Shown here piece after piece: positions 50,302 to 62,260 of a DNA stretch of 64,000 bases. Where the stretch lies: positions 124,001 to 188,000 of the forward strand of contig CP158568.1 of NCBI GenBank assembly GCA_040269895.1, written 5' to 3'. Source of the stretch: Ancalomicrobiaceae bacterium S20. GTDB lineage: Bacteria > Pseudomonadota > Alphaproteobacteria > Rhizobiales > Ancalomicrobiaceae. Position 1 is the stretch's first letter. The number at the start of each line of letters is the position of its first letter. The notes under the pieces are model-generated. The model searched no databases. It worked only from the letters and a program-made list of their open reading frames with translations, and had not been told where the DNA came from. A program made the translations under genes and the position numbers.

Positions 50302-51672
50302 TCAGTGGCCGCCGAGAACCTTTGTCACCACCTGTTCGCCGGCATCGACCGCGAGCTTCACTTCGGCCGGCTCGAGCTTGAAGCGGGTCGGGATGCGGCC
50401 GAGCCGCTGGGCGGTGTCGGGGTCGAGATCCTCGAAAGCGACGCGCTCGACGCGGATGTTGACCGCGTTGCAGTTCCAGCCGTCGGCGGTGCCGCGGATG
50501 CGGGCGACCTCGTCGGGCGTCAGCGAGCAGCGCCAGGATCGGAGCCGTGTCTCCCACAGCTTCATCTGGAGCCTGAGCACCTCGAAGGAGTTGCGCACGG
50601 CGCTGTCGACCGCCGTGTCGGTGACGGCGTCGAGCAGTTCCTTCGCGTTCGGGCCCTCGAGGGTCTTGGTCCAGTCGCCCGAGATGGTGCGGCCGGCATC
50701 GACGACGACGAACAGGAACTTCTCGACCGTGATCGCGTCCTCGCGGGTCAGCGGCTTGAACGGCTCGGGCGCGGCGCCGAGCGCGACGTTGATGCCGGCG
50801 AGGCCCCAGTTGTCGGTCAGGCCGCCGTCGAGCAGCTTGACGAAGCCGATCTTCGAGGTGTTGCGGTACTGGGTCAGCGCATTGACGTAGGCGCGCACGT
50901 TCGGCGAGGCGTCGCGGTTCTTCGCTTCGCTCTCGAGGTAATCCGGCAGCGTGAAGCCGCACTTGTCGGCGTAGTTGCGGATCACCACGGGCGTGAACAC
51001 GATCGGCACGGCGGCGGAGGCCGCGACCGCCTCGGCGATCGGATAGCGATCGAGGTCCGAGCAGATCGAGGCGAAGGTCAGCGGCTCGAAGATGAACGGC
51101 GTCTTGGAATAGATGTCGGAGGCGTTGATCCACACGACCGGGCGGCCCGGGCGGCGGAAGTCCTTGAAGGTCGCGGCGCCGAACAGGTTCTGCTGCAGCC
51201 AGGTCGGCAGGCCGGAACGGTCGTTCACGCCGCCGTCGAGCGCGCGCATGACGTTGCCGACCGAGTAGACCTGCGTGCGCAGCGCCTCCTCGGCGTCCCG
51301 ATAGAGGAAGCGGCTCTCGAAATCGTCGAGCGCGGCGCGGCCGCGCAGGCCGAAATAGGCGGCGGTCACCGAGCCGCCCGAGACGCCGGAGACGAAGCGG
51401 ACCTGATCGATCAGGTCGATGCGGCGCAGGCCCTTCAGCACGCCGAAGGAGAAGGCGGCCGCGCGGGTGCCGCCGCCGGAGAAGGCGAGGCCGACGATGG
51501 TGGTCCTGAGCGTGTCGTCGCCGCCGACCGTGTTCGCCGCCGTGATGCGCGGCAGCGCGGAGGGCTGGTTCACCGGCGTGTTGTCGATGCTCGCGCAGCC
51601 GGCGAGCGTCGTGGCGGCGAACGCGAACGCGGCGAACAGGCGGGCGAGGCGGAACGGCGGTCGGACGGTCAT
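50302..51672 (-). CDS. Patatin-like phospholipase lipoprotein
   Basis: 456 residues from ATG 51672. The signal peptide ends in a lipobox (LAGC, Cys26), so the protein is membrane-anchored in the periplasm or outer membrane. The patatin core has the oxyanion loop LAFSGGGTRAAAFSFG (about 62-77), the nucleophile elbow GVSGG (Ser98) and the dyad aspartate in LLDGGLTDNWG (Asp282). Such enzymes hydrolyse acyl chains from lipids. The frame runs upstream to 52128, but that part is Arg/Pro-rich shadow sequence, and the lipobox fixes the start. Ribosome site is weak (CGAG). It is divergent from the DUF2336 gene. Confidence 0.88.
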   Translation of the reverse strand: MTVRPPFRLARLFAAFAFAATTLAGCASIDNTPVNQPSALPRITAANTVGGDDTLRTTIVGLAFSGGGTRAAAFSFGVLKGLRRIDLIDQVRFVSGVSGGSVTAAYFGLRGRAALDDFESRFLYRDAEEALRTQVYSVGNVMRALDGGVNDRSGLPTWLQQNLFGAATFKDFRRPGRPVVWINASDIYSKTPFIFEPLTFASICSDLDRYPIAEAVAASAAVPIVFTPVVIRNYADKCGFTLPDYLESEAKNRDASPNVRAYVNALTQYRNTSKIGFVKLLDGGLTDNWGLAGINVALGAAPEPFKPLTREDAITVEKFLFVVVDAGRTISGDWTKTLEGPNAKELLDAVTDTAVDSAVRNSFEVLRLQMKLWETRLRSWRCSLTPDEVARIRGTADGWNCNAVNIRVERVAFEDLDPDTAQRLGRIPTRFKLEPAEVKLAVDAGEQVVTKVLGGH

Positions 51673-52030
51673 CGGCTCGGGCTGATCGTGCGGGCGCGCA
51701 GGGCGGATGGGCTGCATCCGCTCCGGCATGGCGGCCGGAGCCGCTGCGCGCGGCCTCGATTGCAGGGCGGACGGGCCGGGCCCGCCGGTGAAACGCGGCG
51801 CGGTGTCGTCGCGTGACGGCGTCGCGCCGGCCATAAACGATCGGATTGGGGCGCCGGGAAGGCGGGGCGGGCCAGATTTCTCCGACATAGGGCCGGATCG
51901 GCTTGGTTGTCCGAAGGCGATTGACCTCGCCTTAACGTTCTGACCCGCATAGTTCCGCCGTGGGAGTCTGCCGTTTCCGCACGTCGCCCGGATCGTCCGT
52001 CGTGTCGTCCGGAACCCATCGAGCCACGAG
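51673..52030. other. Divergent intergenic region, patatin / DUF2336 genes
   Basis: 358 bases. Open frames here are GC-rich shadows continuing the patatin frame and carry no family sequence. TTGACC at about 51924 on plus could be a -35 box, but no acceptable -10 lies 16-18 bases on. No hairpin or riboswitch was recognised. Confidence 0.35.
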
Positions 52031-53137
52031 ATGCGTCCAACAAACCTGTACGCAGCCGATCTCGCCCGTGTCGAGGCGCGTTTGAAGCCCGGGTCCCGCT
52101 TGGGAGCCGATCGCAGCGACGCGCTCACACGACAGCTCGCGCTTCTCTACGGTCTTGCCGCGCAGGATTGCACGGACGGCGACCGCAAGACCTTCGACAT
52201 CGTGTTCACCCGTCTCGTCGACGAGGCGACCACCGATGCGCGCGTGTTCCTGGCCGACCGGCTCGCCGAGGAGACCAAACCGCTCAAGCTCTCGACGTTG
52301 AAGCTCGCGCGCGACACGCATATCGACGTGGCGCGGCCGCTCCTGTCCAAGTCGACCGTGCTTTCGGACGTCGACCTCGTCGAGATCGCGCGCCAGCGTG
52401 GCGTCGAGCATATGCGCGCCATCGCCGAACGCCCGGTGCTGTCGGTGCGCGTCACTGATCATCTGGTCCTGCGCGGCGACGACCATGTCCGGCGCAAGGT
52501 GGTCGAGAACCGCGGCGCGCAGATGTCGGACAAGAGCTTCACCCGGCTGTCGCTGCAGTCCCGCGAAGACCCGGAAGTCGAGGCGCTGCTGACCGAGCGG
52601 CCGGACCTGCCGGCTCTGGTCGCCAAGTTCCTGGTCGAATACGGCTCAGACGAAGCCAAGGCCAAGCTGCTGCCGCGGCTCGAAGCGGAGGCCGCGCGCC
52701 TCGGCCAGCCGAGCCCGCAGTCGGCGCAGGCCGCTTCCGAGACCTGGTTGAAGCCCTATGATTTCGATGCCGCCGCCGAGGCGGTTCCGGCGCTGATGGC
52801 GGCGACCGACGATCCCGAGGACCTGCTCGACAAGCTCGCCTCGGCCGACAAGTTCCCCGAGATGGTGCTCGCCTTCTCGGCGGTGTCCGGCCTGCCGGTC
52901 GATATCGTCAAGTTCGCGCTGGTGTCGCTCGATACCGCCTGGTTCGCCACCGCCGCGCGTGCCTTGTCGATGAAGCCGAAGACCGTGCTGAAGATGCTCG
53001 ACGCCGGTCCGTGGCGCTACCGGCTCGACGCGCGGGCGCGGCAGGCGACCATGCGCGCGTTCCAGGCCGCCGATCCGAGCGAGGCCGCCGCGGTGCTCGG
53101 CAAGCAGCTCGACGATGCCATGGCTGCGGTCGCCTGA
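52031..53137 (+). CDS. DUF2336-type alpha-helical repeat protein
   Basis: 368 residues, almost entirely helical, with no signal peptide or membrane helix. Features of the alphaproteobacterial DUF2336 family: an N-terminal region with DVARPLLSKSTVLSDVDLVEIARQRG split over two helices, LSVRVTDHLVLRGDDHVRRKVVENRGAQMSD, and a C-terminal half with helical repeats (VDIVKFALVSLDTAWFATAA). The fold is HEAT-like, suggesting protein binding. In Caulobacter and Brucella relatives such proteins are uncharacterised, though one (KidO or similar) is not related. ATG 52031 follows CGAGCCACGAG, a weak site. It is followed by the B3/B4-domain gene after 89 bases, on the same strand. Confidence 0.85.
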   Translation: MRPTNLYAADLARVEARLKPGSRLGADRSDALTRQLALLYGLAAQDCTDGDRKTFDIVFTRLVDEATTDARVFLADRLAEETKPLKLSTLKLARDTHIDVARPLLSKSTVLSDVDLVEIARQRGVEHMRAIAERPVLSVRVTDHLVLRGDDHVRRKVVENRGAQMSDKSFTRLSLQSREDPEVEALLTERPDLPALVAKFLVEYGSDEAKAKLLPRLEAEAARLGQPSPQSAQAASETWLKPYDFDAAAEAVPALMAATDDPEDLLDKLASADKFPEMVLAFSAVSGLPVDIVKFALVSLDTAWFATAARALSMKPKTVLKMLDAGPWRYRLDARARQATMRAFQAADPSEAAAVLGKQLDDAMAAVA

Positions 53138-53226
53138 GACGTCGGTCAACACATGCCTGATGGCCGTGGTGCCGCTCGGCCGTCGTAGCCCTTGATCCGG
53201 CTGGCGGTTGCGCTATCCCGGAGCGC

Positions 53227-53961
53227 ATGAAACTCGACATCCGCGAACTCGCCGCCGCCTTCCCCGACTTCCGCGTCGCCGTGCTTGTCGCCGAGGATCT
53301 CGCGATCCCGGCCGAGCGTCCGGACGCGCTCGACCGGCTGATCGCCGAGCGCGAGGCGGCGGCGCGGGTGCACTGGGGCGGCACGGAACTGTCGCAGATC
53401 CCCGGCGTCGCGGCCTGGCGGGCGGCCTACAAGGCCTTCGGCATCAAGAAGACCAGCTATCGCTCGTCGGTCGAGCGGATCATGAAGAACGCGCTCGCCG
53501 AACGGCCGCTGCCGCGCATCAACGGCTTTGTCGACGCCTATAACGCCGTGTCGCTGACCCATGTGTTCCCGGCCGGGGCCGACGATCTCGACAAGGTCGT
53601 CGGCGACATCGCGTTCCGCTATTCCCGCGAGGGCGACAGTTTCGTCGACATGGCGGGCGAGGGCGGCGAAGGCGAAGGGGATACGCCGGCCGGGCCGGTC
53701 GAGGATCCGCCGAAGCCGGGCGAGGTCGTGTTCGCCGATGCGACCCACGTGCTCTGCCGGCGTTGGAACTGGCGGCAGGACGCACGCACGCTGGTCTCGC
53801 CGGCGACCCGCCGCGCCGTGCTCACCATCCAGTCGAACGGCGCCGGCGATCTCGATGCCGCGGTCGCGGACGCCGCCGATCTGATCGGGCGGGTCTGCGG
53901 CGGCCGGATCTCGGTCGCCTTCGCCGATGCGGGGGCCGGGCTGATCGACCTGCCGGGTTGA
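53227..53961 (+). CDS. B3/B4 (tRNA-binding-type) domain protein
   Basis: 244 residues. It contains one B3/B4 domain as found in phenylalanyl-tRNA synthetase beta subunits but is free-standing: PGVAAWRAAYKAFGIKKTSY, RSSVERIMKNALAERPLPRI, NGFVDAYNAVSLTHVFPAGA and DATHVLCRRWNWRQDARTLV are the conserved blocks. Free-standing members are thought to be editing-like or amino-acid-binding proteins; no activity is established that I know of. An acidic Gly/Glu-rich insert (GEGGEGEGDTPAGPVEDPP) near 145-165 is unusual. The gene ends head-on to the GST gene, 32 bases away. Confidence 0.88.
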   Translation: MKLDIRELAAAFPDFRVAVLVAEDLAIPAERPDALDRLIAEREAAARVHWGGTELSQIPGVAAWRAAYKAFGIKKTSYRSSVERIMKNALAERPLPRINGFVDAYNAVSLTHVFPAGADDLDKVVGDIAFRYSREGDSFVDMAGEGGEGEGDTPAGPVEDPPKPGEVVFADATHVLCRRWNWRQDARTLVSPATRRAVLTIQSNGAGDLDAAVADAADLIGRVCGGRISVAFADAGAGLIDLPG

Positions 53962-53993
53962 TCGGGGCTTCCGGTCTCGCTCGCCTTTTGCCG

Positions 53994-54623
53994 TCAGGCT
54001 GTCGGCGGATTGGTCATCGCCGCGACGCTCGGGCGCGCGGCGTGCTTGGCGAGGAAGGCGGTCAATGCGCCGGAGCGGGCGATGATCGCGCCGGACTCCG
54101 GCAACTTCGTCAGCGATTGCAGCATCGGAACGAGGTTGGCGTCGGCATAGGTGAAGCCGTCGCCGACCAGATGGCCGTTCTCGGCGACCGCGTCGGCGAG
54201 AATGCCGAGATGCCGCTCGACCTCCGGCAGGCTGGCATCGATGCGGGCGCGGTCGGGCGTGCCGTCCGGGGTGCCCGGCATCACATAGCCGAGCGCGTAG
54301 CGACGGATCAGCACCGGGTCGATCGTGGTGTTGACCAGACTGACCCATTGCTCGACGCGGGCGGCGGCGACCGGATCCTCCGGGATCAGCTTCGGTCCCG
54401 GAAACACGCGATCGAGATAGCCGACGATGGCGCGGGACTCGACGATCACCAGATCGCCATGGCGCAGCACCGGCACTTTGCCGAACGGGTGCAGCCGCTC
54501 GACCACCGGCGCATGCAGCGGCACCGGAACCAGTTCGTAGTCGATCCCCTTCTCGATCGCGACGATGCAGCAGACCCGCACATAGGTCGATCGCGGGGTG
54601 CCGAGGATCTGGACCCGGTGCAT
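53994..54623 (-). CDS. Glutathione S-transferase family protein
   Basis: 209 residues from ATG 54623, typical GST size. The thioredoxin-like N-terminal half has ILGTPRSTYVRVCCIVAIEKG, with Ser/Tyr at the active-site position, PFGKVPVLRHGDLVIVESRAI (the cis-proline and the ES motif that bind glutathione), and the helical C-terminal half contains LVGDGFTYADANLVPML (N-capping box). The Zeta/Phi/Theta-like sequence suggests dehalogenation or detoxification, unproven. The frame extends to 54725 but ATG 54623 has AGGAGAC upstream. It converges with the B3/B4 gene. Confidence 0.9.
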   Translation of the reverse strand: MHRVQILGTPRSTYVRVCCIVAIEKGIDYELVPVPLHAPVVERLHPFGKVPVLRHGDLVIVESRAIVGYLDRVFPGPKLIPEDPVAAARVEQWVSLVNTTIDPVLIRRYALGYVMPGTPDGTPDRARIDASLPEVERHLGILADAVAENGHLVGDGFTYADANLVPMLQSLTKLPESGAIIARSGALTAFLAKHAARPSVAAMTNPPTA

Positions 54624-54850
54624 GGCTCTGTCTCCTGCTGTGGTCGCCCGAAGCGGCGGTGGTCGGGCGGCACCGTAGCCTCCGACGTCACGCGCCGCCA
54701 TCGACAACGAGGCCTGCCAGCGCATGGCGTTCGCGCGGCACCGCGGGTTGACCGACCGCAGATGGCCCGAATTGCGGGTCTCGGAGCGCGCTGTCGGGAT
54801 GGTGCGCGACGGGCGCGGGAACGCGAGCGTCGAATTCGCGACAGGCGCTC

Positions 54851-54879
54851 TTGAAACGACATAAAGATATCTTTATACC
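54851..54879 (+). promoter_or_regulatory. Promoter of the arsR-methyltransferase/metF/metH operon
   Basis: TTGAAA (54851-54856), a 17-base spacer and TATACC (54874-54879) make a good sigma-70-type promoter. Seven bases beyond the -10 box lies A54887, the first base of the ATG, so the message would have no untranslated leader. No ribosome site is present upstream of this ATG (CTTTATACCGTTCTTC), in agreement with a leaderless mRNA. The palindrome at 54861-54876 fills the spacer and overlaps the first bases of the -10. Confidence 0.7.
54861..54876. promoter_or_regulatory. Palindromic operator, probable autorepression site
   Basis: ATAAAGATATCTTTAT is a perfect 16-base palindrome inside the spacer of the promoter that drives an ArsR-family gene. 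Position and symmetry are those of a dimeric winged-helix repressor that would block RNA polymerase. ArsR-type regulators of methionine genes that sense S-adenosyl-homocysteine (SahR) bind AT-rich palindromes of this kind; whether this protein does the same is inference. Confidence 0.8.
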
Positions 54880-54886
54880 GTTCTTC

Positions 54887-55918
54887 ATGAGCTATCTGTC
54901 GCCCGTCGCCGCCCCCGATCCCGAAGAGCGCCTCAGCGCCGATGCGCTGGTCGAGGTGCTGCGCGCCGCCGCCGAACCGACGCGGTTCCGCATCCTCGCG
55001 CTGCTCGAGCGCGGCGACCTGACCGTGAAGGACCTGACCGAGATCCTCGGCCAGAGCCAGCCGCGCATCTCGCGTCACCTGAAGCTCCTGGCCGAGGCCG
55101 GGCTGATCGAACGTTTCCCGGAAGGGTCGTGGGTCTACTATCGCCTGGCCGACAGCGTGCCGGCGGTGACGCTGACCACCGTGTTCCGCTCGCTGGTCGA
55201 CGGCCGCGACATCGGGCTCGCCCGCGACCGCGAGCGGCTCGACCTCGTCAAGCGCGCCCACGCCGAGCGCGCGGCGGCCTATTTCGCGCGCAACGCCCAC
55301 GCCTGGGACGCGATCCGGTCGCTGCAGGTCGAGGAGGCGGCGGTCGAGCGGGCGATCCTCGAGGCGGTCGGCACCATGCCGTTCGACGCCTATCTCGATC
55401 TCGGCACCGGCACCGGCCGGCTGATCGAGCTCATGGACGGCCGCTTCGCCCGCGCGCTCGGCATCGATCTCAGCCACGACATGCTGGCGATCGCCCGCAC
55501 GCATCTCGACAAGGCCGGCATCGGCGGCGTGCAGATCCGACAGGGCGACATCTATGCCCTGCCGCTCGCGCGCGACAGCTTCGACGTCGTGACCATGCAC
55601 CAGGTGCTGCATTACCTCGACGATCCGGGCAAGGCACTGCGCGAGGCCGCGCGGGTGCTGCGGCCGGGCGGGCGGCTCGTCGTCGTCGACTTCGCCCCGC
55701 ACGGGCTCGAGGTGCTGCGCGACGAGCATGCGCACCGGCGCCTCGGTTTTTCGCATCAGGATGTCTCGAAGTTCATGGAGCAGGCCGGTCTCGAGGTCGT
55801 CTCGATCCGCGACCTGCCGTCGCCCGACCCCGACAAGCTCACCGTCACGCTCTGGCTCGCGCGCGATCCGCGCCTTGCGATCGCCGGACGCCGCATCGCC
55901 CAGGAGACCGTCGCATGA
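54887..55918 (+). CDS. ArsR-family regulator fused to a SAM-methyltransferase domain
   Basis: 343 residues from ATG 54887. An ArsR winged helix-turn-helix (about 20-100: LRAAAEPTRFRILALLERGD, LTVKDLTEILGQSQPRISRHLKLL) is followed by a class I methyltransferase domain (about 130-330) with the SAM loop YLDLGTGTGRLIEL, VTMHQVLHYLDDPGKALREAARV and LRPGGRLVVVDFAPHG. No metal-binding CxC of classical ArsR is seen. The fused domain may sense SAM or S-adenosyl-homocysteine and so tune metF and metH, with which it is co-transcribed: its TGA overlaps the metF ATG. An upstream in-frame start at 54851 would read through the -35 box and is rejected. Confidence 0.9.
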   Translation: MSYLSPVAAPDPEERLSADALVEVLRAAAEPTRFRILALLERGDLTVKDLTEILGQSQPRISRHLKLLAEAGLIERFPEGSWVYYRLADSVPAVTLTTVFRSLVDGRDIGLARDRERLDLVKRAHAERAAAYFARNAHAWDAIRSLQVEEAAVERAILEAVGTMPFDAYLDLGTGTGRLIELMDGRFARALGIDLSHDMLAIARTHLDKAGIGGVQIRQGDIYALPLARDSFDVVTMHQVLHYLDDPGKALREAARVLRPGGRLVVVDFAPHGLEVLRDEHAHRRLGFSHQDVSKFMEQAGLEVVSIRDLPSPDPDKLTVTLWLARDPRLAIAGRRIAQETVA

Positions 55919-56820
55919 TCGCCAAGGCCGCCGATTTCTCGAGTTCCCGGCTCGGCGTCTCGTTCGAGTTCTTCCCGCCGAAGACGGAGAAGATGGAGGA
56001 GACGCTGTGGGCCTGCATCGAGCGGCTGGCGCCGCTCGATCCGACCTTCGTCTCCGTCACCTACGGCGCGGGTGGTTCGACGCGCGAGCGCACGCACACG
56101 ACGGTCGCCCGGCTCATCGGCGAGACCAACCTGAAGCCGGCCGCGCACCTGACCTGCGTCGACGCGACCCGCGAGCAGGTCGACGAGGTCGCGCGCGGTT
56201 ATTGGGACGTCGGTGTCCGTCATGTCGTCGCCTTGCGCGGCGATCCGGCGGCCGGCGTCGGCGTGCGCTATCAGCCGAGCGAGGGCGGTTACGCCTCGAC
56301 GCCGGACCTGATCCGTGGCCTCAAGGAGATCGGCGACTTCGAGATCACCGTCTCGGCCTATCCCGAGAAGCATCCGGAAAGCCCGGACATCGCCGCCGAC
56401 ATCCAGCTCCTGAAGCGCAAGGTCGAGGCGGGCGCGACGCGGGCGATCACCCAGTTCTTCTTCGACAACGACGGGTTCGACCGCTACGTCGACCGCGTCC
56501 GCGCCGCCGGTATCGAGATCCCGATCGTGCCCGGCCTGGTGCCCGTCCTGAACTTCGAGCAGACCGCGCGCTTCGCCGCCAAGACCGGTGCGACCGTGCC
56601 GCGCTGGCTCGCCGATCGCTTCGCCGGGCTCGAGGACGATCCGCAGACCCGCCAGCTCGTCGCCGCGGCCATCGCGGCCGAGCAGGCGTTCGATCTCCTG
56701 GATCGCGGCTACCGCGACTTCCACTTCTACACGATGAACCGCGCCGACCTCGTCTACGCTATCTGCCACCTGATGGGCGTTCGTCCGCGCAAGGACGCGG
56801 TCGTGGAGGCGGCGGCTTAA
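55915..56820 (+). CDS. metF: Methylenetetrahydrofolate reductase (NAD(P)H)
   Basis: 301 residues. MetF reduces 5,10-methylene-tetrahydrofolate to 5-methyl-tetrahydrofolate, the methyl donor of methionine synthase, using FAD. Visible: VSFEFFPPKTEKMEETLW (with the catalytic glutamate), FVSVTYGAGGSTRERTHTTV, KPAAHLTCVDATREQVDE, VALRGDPA (FAD binding) and ITQFFFDNDGFDRYVDRVRA. The ATG overlaps the stop of the ArsR-methyltransferase gene (ATGA), so the pair is translationally coupled, and metH follows after 152 bases. Confidence 0.96.
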   Translation: MIAKAADFSSSRLGVSFEFFPPKTEKMEETLWACIERLAPLDPTFVSVTYGAGGSTRERTHTTVARLIGETNLKPAAHLTCVDATREQVDEVARGYWDVGVRHVVALRGDPAAGVGVRYQPSEGGYASTPDLIRGLKEIGDFEITVSAYPEKHPESPDIAADIQLLKRKVEAGATRAITQFFFDNDGFDRYVDRVRAAGIEIPIVPGLVPVLNFEQTARFAAKTGATVPRWLADRFAGLEDDPQTRQLVAAAIAAEQAFDLLDRGYRDFHFYTMNRADLVYAICHLMGVRPRKDAVVEAAA

Positions 56821-56972
56821 CGCGCGCCGTCCCGGGTCCGGCCATCGACGGCGCGGCGTCCTGATCTAACGCTCCAGCCTCACCGAAGCCGCCCTCACCG
56901 AAGCCACCTTCGCCGAGCGACCCGCCACAGGGGGGGCGCGCCGCAAGTCTCACATCAGTCTCGGGGTTTCCC

Positions 56973-60707
<3,735 letters not shown>

Positions 60708-60766
60708 GGTGACGGCCGGGTGATGCGAGGGCCGGCTGATGCGAGGGCGGGGCCTTCGCGACCCGG

Positions 60767-61777
60767 TCAGATCAGCGTGTGGATCCAGGTGCCGAGGTCG
60801 GCGCGTTCGACCGGCACCGCGGCGAGGTCGACGATGCCCTCGCGCCGGGCCTCGACCGGCGTGACGCCGAAGCGGCGGCGGAAGGCGCGCGAGAAGTGCG
60901 ACGCGTCGGTGAAGCCGCAGGCGGTCGCGATGTCGCCGATCCGGCGCACGTCGCCCGCGTCGCGCAGCGCCGCGCGCGCCCGGACCAGTCGCCGCTCCAT
61001 CACATAGGCGGCGACGCCGCCGAACGGCTCGAACAGCCGATAGAGCGTCGAGCGCGAAATGCGCAGCGTGGCGGCCAGACGCTCGGCGTTCGGATCACCT
61101 GCGACGAGTTCCGCCTCGATCAGCCGGCGGGCGCGCAAGAGCAGGGAATCGTGCACCGGTTCCGCTGCGGCCTCCAGCGCATCCGCCGTCGGCGCCAGCG
61201 AGGCGCGCAACAGGGCGAGTGTCGCGTCGACCACATACCGGCTCGAGGACGCGCGCATGCTCGGCAGCCGGCGCATCAGCGAGACCAGATGGTCGGCGAA
61301 CAGGCCGCCGACCACGGCGCCGGCATCGTCGTTCGCCATCGGCCCATGCGGCAGCGCGCGCGACGGCAGCATGTCCCGGGGCACGATCATCGTGATGTTG
61401 CTGGAGGCGGTCGACGTCGTCTCGATCTCGCGGGTGAGATCGAGACAGGCGACCTGTCCCTGCACCTCGACGGTTTGCCGGTCGAGTTCGCCGACATAGC
61501 CGCCCGACGTGTAGATCTGGATCATCACATGATCGAGCCCGTCGGCCCGGATGCGCCGGCGGCTGCGGGAGAACCGCGTCGCGTCGAACTCCGTCGCCCC
61601 GATCACCAGCTCGTCGAGGTGGAAGGCGCTCAGGCGGCACCGAAACGCGGCCTCGGGCGCGACCGGCGTCACATCGAAGATCGGCGCCACCATCTGCCGC
61701 CAGCTCTCGTAGCCGAGCTCCGGCGGCAGCAGACGGCTGTCGACTTGCAGGGAGGGGATCGGCGGATCGTCGGTCAT
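60767..61777 (-). CDS. AraC-family transcriptional regulator
   Basis: 336 residues. The C-terminal DNA-binding part has both helix-turn-helix units: LAATLRISRSTLYRLFEPFG and RRIGDIATACGFTDASHFSR, AFRRRFGVTPVEAR, a clear AraC/XylS signature. The N-terminal part (SRLLPPELGYESWRQMVAPIFDVTP) is of the OxyR-independent AraC-binding-like type (with YTSGGYVGELDRQTVEVQGQ), as in regulators of phenolic or amine use. The target is unknown: it converges with metH and the next gene on the right is on the other strand. ATG 61777 is the start; the divergent autotransporter gene begins 480 bases away. Confidence 0.93.
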   Translation of the reverse strand: MTDDPPIPSLQVDSRLLPPELGYESWRQMVAPIFDVTPVAPEAAFRCRLSAFHLDELVIGATEFDATRFSRSRRRIRADGLDHVMIQIYTSGGYVGELDRQTVEVQGQVACLDLTREIETTSTASSNITMIVPRDMLPSRALPHGPMANDDAGAVVGGLFADHLVSLMRRLPSMRASSSRYVVDATLALLRASLAPTADALEAAAEPVHDSLLLRARRLIEAELVAGDPNAERLAATLRISRSTLYRLFEPFGGVAAYVMERRLVRARAALRDAGDVRRIGDIATACGFTDASHFSRAFRRRFGVTPVEARREGIVDLAAVPVERADLGTWIHTLI

Positions 61778-62260
61778 GGCCTCGCGGGTCGTCGTTCAGG
61801 CTGAGATCGTCCTGATCCTGCGCGCCGTTCGTTTCGTTTCGGTGATGTCGTGCGTCAGCGATCGATCAGACAGCGAGCCGAAATGCCGAGGCCTTGTGCC
61901 GTCCAGGACAGCTAAGGCTCCTGATTCGCGCCAGTCCTATCTGGACTGCGCGTTCGGACCGCCAAACAGGGTTCCCAGTGCTTGTCGGGATCGCGTCGCC
62001 GGCGTCGCGCTGCTGAACCGGGCAGATCAACGATGCAGCGCTCCACAGATTTGTGCGTTTACGAGCATCGGCGAACCTCCCCTTTCGCAGGGGTTTGTAC
62101 ATTATTAACCATAAAATGACGACCATGCCGTAAAGTCAGATCTTCGGCGGGGAGCCTGGGACGCGGATCCCGAACTTGGGACGTGCGATCCATGCGTCCC
62201 GCGCCGAGCGCCTATACAAATTGTTGCCGAGGCAACGACCTGAATGTTGGGAGGGGGACT
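61778..62260. other. Divergent region between the AraC regulator and the autotransporter gene
   Basis: 483 bases with no convincing gene. The stretch 62090-62125 is the AT-rich part (TACATTATTAACCATAAAATG), a probable promoter zone for the autotransporter, where TAAC/TATTAT-like elements occur but no pair with clear 16-18 base spacing. GTTGCC-GA-GGCAAC lies at 62223-62236, just before the ribosome site GGGAGGGGGA, and could fold over it. Confidence 0.4.

Noticed and set aside
54851-54886. Upstream in-frame TTG start for the ArsR-methyltransferase gene
   Set aside because: It would begin exactly on the -35 box and translate the operator; the ArsR domain starts after ATG 54887.
56860-56930. 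Repeats of CTCACCGAAGCC between metF and metH as a riboswitch or regulator site
   Set aside because: The copies are direct and imperfect, do not fold as the SAM or cobalamin aptamers I know, and look like simple slippage.
61866-62126. Possible small protein gene on the minus strand upstream of the autotransporter
   Set aside because: The 86-codon frame has no ribosome site, no membrane or domain signature and odd composition.
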